A DNA stretch of 64,000 bases from an uncultured Colwellia sp. (GTDB lineage: Bacteria > Pseudomonadota > Gammaproteobacteria > Enterobacterales > Alteromonadaceae), in contig CAJXUN010000012.1 of assembly GCA_913061475.1 (NCBI GenBank), forward strand, positions 1-64,000, read 5' to 3'. The notes below the pieces were generated by a model. The model did not search any database and was not told the DNA's origin. It saw only the letters and a program-made list of their open reading frames with translations. Position 1 is the first letter of the stretch, and the number at the start of each line of letters is the position of its first letter. The position numbers and the translations under genes are program-made. Below, piece after piece: positions 58,016-64,000 of this stretch.

Positions 58016-59230
58016 TTACAATGACTTGAATATATTATAAAGTCTAATATGCATGCCGTATTTATAGATAAAATAACAACAAACAGCTAAAAACAAATTA
58101 AATACAGCTATGTAGATAAATAGCATATCACCTCCAAATTCGAGCATCAGATATGACGCCAAAATAGGTCCTAAAAATCCGCCCGATGCGTACGCAAGTA
58201 ATAACCAGCTGCTTGATGCGATCGCTTTATCATTAGTAAGCTTAGCGTACGTCATTGCAACACTAATAGGGTATAAACACCCCATAGGAGCTCCTATAAA
58301 AACACCTAACAAAGGCAGTGGTATCTCGGTGCTAAAAAATATCACAACTAGCGCTGACATAGCCATTAAGACAAGTAAAAATATTAAAGTGTATTCACGT
58401 GAATATTTATCGGCAACTTTTCCTACCGAACGCTGTAATATTGCTCCCGAAAAGATAACTGCTGACATAAAAATAGAGAGTTCTACCATTGAGGGCGTTA
58501 TACTTTTAATGAAAACTGGTGATAAATTAAACACCGCACCAATCGCATTCCCCGCACAAAAAGCGCCTAAGATACCACAAGGAGCAAGCTTAATAAGAGT
58601 GGTGATAGAGATAGGCTTAGCTACCACCACTGGCGGATTTTCAATCCTTATTAAGGTAATGGGCATTAATGCAAAACACGACAAAATAGCTGCGATTAAA
58701 AAAATAGTCGATAAATTTTCAGGAGATAAATTAATCAGTAACTGACCTGACCCCATCGCTACATAAAATACAATTTGATGTAAAGCTAACAATCGACTTC
58801 TATTCGAATTAATACTTAATGTGTTAAACCAGCTCTCAATAACAATAAGCATTACCGCAGCAGAAATACCACTAAGAACTCTTAAAACGCCATAAAATAC
58901 AATACTGTTCGTTAAACTATGTACAATAGCTGTTACTGTCGCAATAGCAGCAAAGCCCGCAAACGCTCTGACATGGCCAACCTGGGCTATTGTTTTTTTT
59001 CCTTGATAAGTACCGATAATCAAGCCTACTGAATATAATGCCATTACTTGCCCAATAGTGTTTATTGAAGAGCCAACATCTGACAAACTCAAAGGAATAG
59101 CCAAGCCAAGTAAGCTAATAGCTTGCATTTGCGCAAATAAGCTTAATAGCAGTGAAAAAAGAGTAATAATATTTTGTTTATCGTTAAAAGGAGTATTCAT
59201 GGGAGAGTCTATTGATTGAAAACTCAACAT
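58016..59230 (-). CDS. MFS transporter
   Basis: Inner-membrane protein of about 404 residues with 12 hydrophobic segments in two blocks of six. GTYQGKKTIAQVGHVRAFAG is the loop 2-3 motif, and the second half includes GAPMGCLYPISVAMTYAKLT. Most like YcaD-type MFS proteins. Substrate unknown. It is divergent from a TonB-dependent receptor and both starts face copies of one sequence motif. Start could be 59230 or the Met at 59200; neither has a convincing ribosome site. Confidence 0.82.
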   Translation of the reverse strand: MLSFQSIDSPMNTPFNDKQNIITLFSLLLSLFAQMQAISLLGLAIPLSLSDVGSSINTIGQVMALYSVGLIIGTYQGKKTIAQVGHVRAFAGFAAIATVTAIVHSLTNSIVFYGVLRVLSGISAAVMLIVIESWFNTLSINSNRSRLLALHQIVFYVAMGSGQLLINLSPENLSTIFLIAAILSCFALMPITLIRIENPPVVVAKPISITTLIKLAPCGILGAFCAGNAIGAVFNLSPVFIKSITPSMVELSIFMSAVIFSGAILQRSVGKVADKYSREYTLIFLLVLMAMSALVVIFFSTEIPLPLLGVFIGAPMGCLYPISVAMTYAKLTNDKAIASSSWLLLAYASGGFLGPILASYLMLEFGGDMLFIYIAVFNLFLAVCCYFIYKYGMHIRLYNIFKSL

Positions 59231-59239
59231 TAACCCATA

Positions 59240-59254
59240 ATGACTCCGAAGTAC
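59240..59254. promoter_or_regulatory. CCGAAGT motif copy 1 (MFS / receptor divergent region)
   Basis: ATGACTCCGAAGTAC, just upstream of the MFS start. Matches copy 3 at 14 of 15 bases. A shared regulator site is inferred. Confidence 0.55.
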
Positions 59255-59372
59255 TTGATATCGATCATCTTATAAAATTGTTATCAAATAGCGCTAATAA
59301 GTGAAAAATCAGAATATAAATCAGCCGAAATAGTAAGATAAAATGTGATTTATTGACACAAAACAAAATAAA

Positions 59373-59387
59373 ATGACGTCGAAGTCA
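59373..59387. promoter_or_regulatory. CCGAAGT motif copy 2
   Basis: ATGACGTCGAAGTCA, between the divergent genes. It contains the dyad TGAC...GTCA. It follows TTGACA (59353), a possible -35 box. Confidence 0.5.
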
Positions 59388-59528
59388 AAATAATAAAAAC
59401 AAAAACCCACAAAAATGAAACTATATTAATTCAATAATTAACAGCTAGTTAATACAAAAAGAATCAATTAAACTTTATTTTTTGCATTGATTACCAATGC
59501 AAGCACCACGAACACACTTGACATGAAA

Positions 59529-59543
59529 ATGATTCCGAAGTAC
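59529..59543. promoter_or_regulatory. CCGAAGT motif copy 3
   Basis: ATGATTCCGAAGTAC, 100 bases before the receptor start. The 412-base region between the two genes is otherwise AT-rich with no other clear element. Confidence 0.55.
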
Positions 59544-59642
59544 AAATATAAGTATGAAGATTATATAAAAATCTTCGTTGTACTTATAAATTATAATAAA
59601 ACAATACGCACTCTATTGATTGATAGAAGGAAAAATTTACTC

Positions 59643-62033
59643 ATGAAACCAGCTACAACAAAAAAGATCACAAAATCGGCACTAGCATTAGCAGTTATCA
59701 GTGCTTGCTTAAACCAGTCTGTATCCGCTGAAGAAACAGTAAAAGATGATAGTTCTAATAGAATTGAAAAAATAACAGTGACAGCTAACCGTCACTCACA
59801 AGATTTACAGGAAGTCTCTTCTTCTATTACAGCATTAGGTGCAGACGATGTTGAGCGTGCGGGTATTATCGATATCACTGGTTTACAACAAGTTGTACCT
59901 GGATTAAAAGTAGGTAGTTCTGGCGGCGAAGTTCGTCCCGCAATGCGTGGTGCACGTACCAACGAAGTCGGTGTGGCTGGTACGGGTATAGCTGAACAAA
60001 TTGTAGGTATTTTTCAAGATGGTATTTATGTTCCAACCACCACAGCTGGCATGGGTGCATTTGTAGATATTGAAAGAATTGAAGTGTTACGTGGTCCACA
60101 AGGTACACTTTATGGTCGTAATACCTTCGCAGGTAGTATTAATGTTATTACCAATCGACCGAATATGGATGAAGTTGAAGGTAATATAAAAATAACTACT
60201 GGTGCTTATAATCGCAGCGCCTATGAAGGTGTATTAAACCTGCCTTTAGCTGACAATTTAGCGACTCGTATTGTTGTTGCTTCAGACCGACATGATGGTT
60301 ATATTAAAAATCATTTTTTACCCGGTCCATCAGATGATTTACGTGAAAAAAATTCTTTTTACGCACGCTCTGTAACACGCTATGAAGCAAGCGATAACTT
60401 TAATGCTACCTTCCGCTTAGATTACTCTAAGAAAGATGCAAACTCTGAAGCAATTTGGGGCTATCAACAAATTGCAGGGTATTCATTAACTGAAACCGCA
60501 CCGGGCTCTGGTGTTTTCAACCCTAATGCAACGGTAACTAAAGGCCATATTTATCAGCCTGGCGATGCTGAGCGTAATGATCTTGGCCCTTATGATGTCT
60601 ATCGAAATGCCATGTCTCTTGATAAACAAGAAGCGTTTTCTGCAACAGCGACCTTAGAATGGTACACCGATGTTGCTGACTTTAAATGGACATCAAATTA
60701 TTCTGAATTAAGTGGTAAGCAATTTTACGATAATGACTACAGTGATGGCGGCTTAGACTTTGTTGGTGGCTTTGGTCGTCAAGATGATCAAAAAACAATC
60801 TCAACCGAATTACAAATATCATCAAATCATGACGGTCCATTACAATGGATAGCTGGTTTGTATTATTTTGACCAAGAAGCCGATTGGGAATGGATTTGGC
60901 GTGAAGATACCACAGGTAATGGTGTCGCTGATTCGTTAGTGGTACCAAGCTGGGGTAACCCAGATCACGATCCGCATACTTCAGATTCAATCGCGGTATT
61001 TGGCCAATTACGTTATGAAGTATCTGATGACGTACGTCTTGTGGGCGGTTTACGTTATAACAAAGATGAGAAAACATTCACTGGCGATGACATTCCTGAT
61101 TGGGATGACTCAGCCGTGCTATGGAAAGCTGCACTTGAGTTTGATCAAAGCGAAGACCTAATGCTTTATGCTTCAGCTGCTACAGGTGTTCGTACAGGTG
61201 GTGCTAACGATGGTCGTGTTGTTTCTCGCGGCGCAGACCCACTTTATGACAATGAAGAAGTTATATCTTATGAAGTTGGTATGAAAAGCACCTTACTTGA
61301 CGGAGATATGCGTTTAAACGTTTCACTATTTTTAAATGACTATGACGATGTAAAAGCACAATTATTCGCCGTTGCATGTAGTGATAGTACCAGTACGGAT
61401 ACAGTATTAGATTGTGTTAACGCTGGTACAACACAAAGCTTTGAATATTACGAGAATGGCGGCAGCATAGAAACAACAGGCTTAGAAGTTGATATGCAAT
61501 GGTACCCAACAGACAGTTTATCGCTTTCTGGTACGTTTACTTGGCTTGATGCTAAATTTTCTGATGATTATGCTGTGGGTAATGAATTATTACGCCCATT
61601 ACTTGGCTTAGGAAATATTGAAGACCGCCAAGACATCAATGATAACAACAGCCAATTTAGTTTTGCTGGCTGGTCACCTGCGATGGCACCAGAATATACT
61701 ATCGGATTAGCGGCAACCTATGAAGTGGATTTAGGTAATGGTGCATTCATTATTCCGCACATTCAAGTAAATTACAGTGATGATTATTATGCTTTTGATA
61801 CGAACATTCCAGAAGCCAAAGTTGATGCCCATGCAATGGTTGACGCACGTGTAAGTTGGATTGTGGATGAAAATGTGCAAGTAGACTTTTTTGTTAAAAA
61901 CCTAACCGATGAAGAAGTACTTACTCGTGCCGTTGTACACTCACAAATTCGTGATGCTAAGCCACTGAACTCAGTACAAGCTAACTGGAATGACCCTAGA
62001 ACTTGGGGCGTAAGTTTAAAATATACTTTTTAA
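59643..62033 (+). CDS. TonB-dependent outer-membrane receptor
   Basis: A 796-residue receptor. The signal peptide is cleaved near VSA-EE. A TonB box (EKITVTA) follows, then a plug domain (about 45-165, QIVGIFQDGIYV, ERIEVLRGPQGTLYGRNTFAG) and a 22-strand barrel ending in the outer-membrane signal VSLKYTF. I start at the ATG at 59643 with GAAGGA upstream; the open frame back to 59487 adds 52 residues that do not fit a signal peptide. Ligand unknown. Aspartate-rich loops (DWDDS, NDYDDV) are notable. The adjacent MFS may move the same substrate inward. Confidence 0.9.
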   Translation: MKPATTKKITKSALALAVISACLNQSVSAEETVKDDSSNRIEKITVTANRHSQDLQEVSSSITALGADDVERAGIIDITGLQQVVPGLKVGSSGGEVRPAMRGARTNEVGVAGTGIAEQIVGIFQDGIYVPTTTAGMGAFVDIERIEVLRGPQGTLYGRNTFAGSINVITNRPNMDEVEGNIKITTGAYNRSAYEGVLNLPLADNLATRIVVASDRHDGYIKNHFLPGPSDDLREKNSFYARSVTRYEASDNFNATFRLDYSKKDANSEAIWGYQQIAGYSLTETAPGSGVFNPNATVTKGHIYQPGDAERNDLGPYDVYRNAMSLDKQEAFSATATLEWYTDVADFKWTSNYSELSGKQFYDNDYSDGGLDFVGGFGRQDDQKTISTELQISSNHDGPLQWIAGLYYFDQEADWEWIWREDTTGNGVADSLVVPSWGNPDHDPHTSDSIAVFGQLRYEVSDDVRLVGGLRYNKDEKTFTGDDIPDWDDSAVLWKAALEFDQSEDLMLYASAATGVRTGGANDGRVVSRGADPLYDNEEVISYEVGMKSTLLDGDMRLNVSLFLNDYDDVKAQLFAVACSDSTSTDTVLDCVNAGTTQSFEYYENGGSIETTGLEVDMQWYPTDSLSLSGTFTWLDAKFSDDYAVGNELLRPLLGLGNIEDRQDINDNNSQFSFAGWSPAMAPEYTIGLAATYEVDLGNGAFIIPHIQVNYSDDYYAFDTNIPEAKVDAHAMVDARVSWIVDENVQVDFFVKNLTDEEVLTRAVVHSQIRDAKPLNSVQANWNDPRTWGVSLKYTF

Positions 62034-62052
62034 CACCTAGCCACCTTGTAAT

Positions 62053-62084
62053 AAAAAAGTCGCATAAATATTTGCGACTTTTTT
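62053..62084 (+). terminator. Terminator of the TonB receptor gene
   Basis: AAAAAAGTCGCA / TGCGACTTTTTT, a perfect 12-bp stem with an 8-base loop and T-run, 19 bases after the stop. Confidence 0.93.
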
Positions 62085-62302
62085 ATGTCACCACATTACG
62101 TCCTCTTATTTCTTCCTATTGTGGCTGAGCCTAAACATAAATATGAAATAGCTAACACACTCAATATAAAACGTTTCAATATGTTTTAGAGAGCGACAGT
62201 AACAAGCAGCGAAAATGATATTGTATTGACTTTATATATGAGCCAAGTTCAGATCACATTTTTGAATGGATAATAATAGAATAAAGGCAATTGAGTTTGA
62301 GA

Positions 62303-62485
62303 TATACCCAAACCACTTGAAGATGCCGTTTCAGAGCTAAGCTAGGAAATCAGGGCAAGGCGATAAAGGGTCATCTCCGGCGTTATTGATTTCGACAATG
62401 GAACAACCATTCTCTTCAATCCATGCCTTGGTGCTAATCCTTTCTCAACTTGCTGAACCCTGCATCTTCAAGTGGCTTGGGTATA
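62303..62485. mobile_element. MITE, 183 bases, with 24-base terminal inverted repeats
   Basis: TATACCCAAACCACTTGAAG opens it and CTTCAAGTGGCTTGGGTATA closes it; over 24 bases (to GATGC / GCATC) the ends differ at one position. TA at both outer ends fits a TA target duplication, as made by IS630/Tc1-type transposases. No coding capacity. It sits in a 1.46 kb gene-free stretch. Confidence 0.8.
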
Positions 62486-62880
62486 GAAATAGTCACTTCA
62501 AAACAACTCGCGCTTATCATCAAAATAAGTCTTACAACCATGGTGCATTTCCAATAAGAAAATAAACTTCAAATAATGAAAGTTCCAAAAAACATGACAT
62601 CACTAATCATGCAGTAAGTGCAAATACATACGCTAACGTATTTATTGAGCCTAAATATCTTTTGAGTAACAGCCAGTCAAAGCTCAACGAGTGCTCTGCT
62701 AGATATCGCCTATTATTTAACCAAGCATGGGCGAATTATATAGGCAAAATAATGGAATAAACTTATTTTCTACAGAACTTGTACCTATGATATTCCTTAC
62801 ACATCGCAGAAGCTCGGTGCCCATATGTGGAGAGAACGATGCCGTTCCACTTAAAATGCAGGTTTAAACAAGTTAAGAAA
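62486..62880. other. Gene-free stretch between two inverted-repeat elements
   Basis: About 395 bases with no open frame over 35 codons that looks coding, and no clear repeat. It may contain worn remnants of mobile DNA. Confidence 0.4.
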
Positions 62881-63120
62881 TAGGTAACCTGAACTCTGGA
62901 TAAGCAGCACTTGCTCAATCCTCCCTTTTAACCCATTATCTGTGTTAAAACGTCGATAAATAGCTCGCTATTCATAAACGTTTTGCCTTGGAAATGGCAT
63001 AAAATGAAGCATTGATGGTGCCTATTAGTGATGTTCACCTTGCTATAGCATTTACTTTGCCACCTAAGCTTTTGATTCACTTGAGTATCAAGCACTCATT
63101 ATCCAGAATTCAGGTTAGGT
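62881..63120. mobile_element. Second inverted-repeat element, about 240 bases
   Basis: AACCTGAACTCTGGATAA near 62886 and TTATCCAGAATTCAGGTT near 63099 are inverted copies that differ at one position, and pairing weakens inward. No open frame spans it. It is a MITE or the collapsed ends of an IS. Confidence 0.65.
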
Positions 63121-63303
63121 AGCTACAAAACATTGATATCGACAATATTTATTCTATTGTCGATATCAATTAGACCTCCTCACCTTTATCGGTTTGCCAG
63201 TAGGAAGCCAAGCTAAAAAATAAATCCTGCCTTGCAATGATAAGGCTAATCAATATGTACGTATCGCGCCTTGGCTTGGTACCTTAGCTTAACGCTGCAA
63301 TTG

Positions 63304-63328
63304 CGTCTTCAAGTGGGGTGGGTATATA
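63304..63328. repeat. Solo right end of the 183-base MITE family
   Basis: CGTCTTCAAGTGGGGTGGGTATATA matches the closing end of the MITE at 62303 with a few changes. The preceding 60 bases also resemble the MITE interior (CGCCTTGG...CTTA...GCTGCAA). No left end was found. Confidence 0.6.
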
Positions 63329-63367
63329 CTTTTAAAAACAATCGCTTGGTGAACGTTTTTAAAAGTA
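63327..63367. repeat. Perfect 13-bp inverted repeat
   Basis: TACTTTTAAAAAC (63327-63339) and GTTTTTAAAAGTA (63355-63367) with a 15-base loop. It lies downstream of the partial gene on the minus strand and could serve as its transcript end, though no T-run follows. Confidence 0.5.
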
Positions 63368-63496
63368 CTAGGTAAATGGTTTTCCGAATAGCGGCTGGTT
63401 AATTGAGAAGCGTTCATCACCCTTAACTGCAGTCAAAGAGTGATGTACCGCACTTAGCTCCTATAAACAATATAAGTATCGATCCAAATAATGCAC

Positions 63497-64000
63497 TCAC
63501 GCAAACGGATAAGTTAAGTTATATCCTTTACATATTGCTAACCAATCAACCTGAAACTGTTCAGCAACAATCATATTATCATTCAGTTCTATTATTGAGA
63601 TGACAGGGATCCGAATACGCTTAATAGTATCTCCATCAAGATAGTCACCGTCAATATGCCATTGCACAGCGACACTTGCTTTATCGCTATCAAAACAAAT
63701 ATTTTCTAACTGGCAATAGCTGCGATTCATACGGTTATGTAATTTAAGCTGAAACTTACGCAAAGCAAAAAACCCATGGTTCACACCAATACCAGCCACA
63801 TTAATCTCGGCATCTTTGCTATAAATTTTATCAAAGCTCGCTAAATGTTTTTCTTGCCAAATATTCCACCATTGCGTAATCGTTTGATTGACTCCATCAG
63901 GCATTTCACAAACATCTTGAGGTACCGCATGATAGCTTTGCGGGTGCATTTGATGATCAAATTGACTCAAAAATAAGGGGTCTGGCGCAGGTAATTGTGC
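63497..64000 (-). CDS. Partial NTF2-like (SnoaL-type) protein, 5' end beyond the window
   Basis: The frame is open from the stop at 63497 to the window edge, with no stop upstream of the first possible start (TTG at 63970); the edge residues AQLPAPDPLF read as coding. About 168 residues are visible. ITQWWNIWQEKHLASFDKIY then KDAEINVAGIGVNHG, and AVQWHIDGDYLDGDTIKRIR then IPVISIIELNDNMI match the cone-shaped NTF2-like fold used by SnoaL cyclases and many small-molecule binding proteins. Function not assignable. It is the last gene in the window. Confidence 0.7.
   Translation of the reverse strand, partial: AQLPAPDPLFLSQFDHQMHPQSYHAVPQDVCEMPDGVNQTITQWWNIWQEKHLASFDKIYSKDAEINVAGIGVNHGFFALRKFQLKLHNRMNRSYCQLENICFDSDKASVAVQWHIDGDYLDGDTIKRIRIPVISIIELNDNMIVAEQFQVDWLAICKGYNLTYPFA

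Noticed and set aside
59353-59387. TTGACA promoter overlapping motif copy 2
   Set aside because: No -10 box at 16-18 bases spacing; kept only as a remark.
59487-59642. Upstream extension of the TonB receptor
   Set aside because: It would place 52 charged and aromatic residues before a typical signal peptide. The ATG at 59643 with GAAGGA upstream is better.
62640-62760. Possible coding remnant on the minus strand in the gene-free stretch
   Set aside because: A short frame (YLAEHSLSFDWLLLKRY) reads protein-like but is bounded by close stops and has no recognisable relatives by eye.

Overview
The window looks like chromosome of a marine gammaproteobacterium of the Alteromonadales, most like Colwellia or Thalassotalea. 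The basis is AT-rich DNA, a MerR-controlled leucine-degradation operon, an IcmF fusion mutase, a DUF3718 gene behind a cyclic-di-GMP riboswitch, and the trp / trpH / yciO / scpAB / rluB gene order. This placement comes from recognising families, not from a database search.

Layout. (1) 0-9 kb, minus strand: gmhB, then a catabolic operon with IcmF (fused acyl-CoA mutase), a long acyl-CoA dehydrogenase, an AcuI-type acryloyl-CoA reductase, a 3-hydroxyisobutyryl-CoA hydrolase and a short-chain dehydrogenase. An AraC-type regulator is divergent from it. (2) 10-12.3 kb: two exported proteins of unclear role, one an esterase-fold protein that has lost its catalytic residues. (3) 12.5-22.9 kb: the liu regulon. 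Thiolase and liuR diverge around two TTTACG-type palindromes, followed by liuABCDE and both subunits of a 3-oxoacid CoA-transferase, a complete route from isovaleryl-CoA to acetyl-CoA. (4) 23-36.3 kb: a c-di-GMP-I riboswitch with a DUF3718 gene, a patatin-like phospholipase, a Kef-type antiporter, a GGDEF protein, RhlE, an alanine/Na+ symporter, PntAB and a gamma-carbonic-anhydrase-like protein.

(5) 36.4-42 kb is the accessory region. It holds a small array of integron gene cassettes with no integrase in the window. Three attC sites are complete, the start of each cassette is the reverse complement of its own R'' end, and two further sites are degraded. Cassette cargo is an Abi-alpha/DUF4393 protein, two small exported or membrane proteins, and a two-TM protein with a cytosolic domain. 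The array ends in a decayed IS110/IS1111-type transposase, a start-less membrane ORF, a metallo-hydrolase lipoprotein and a frameshifted remnant.

(6) 42-57.5 kb: ycgL/lytic transglycosylase/ycgN, rnd, rluB, scpBA, yciO and rnm. Then comes the trp operon trpEGD(CF)BA, with a classic WWW leader peptide and attenuator and, unexpectedly, a second Trp-rich mini-ORF after the attenuator. (7) 57.5-64 kb: an Hsp20 fragment, and a divergent MFS transporter / TonB-dependent receptor pair sharing three copies of a CCGAAGT-type motif. A 1.4 kb gene-free stretch with MITE-like inverted repeats follows, then a partial NTF2-like gene running off the end.
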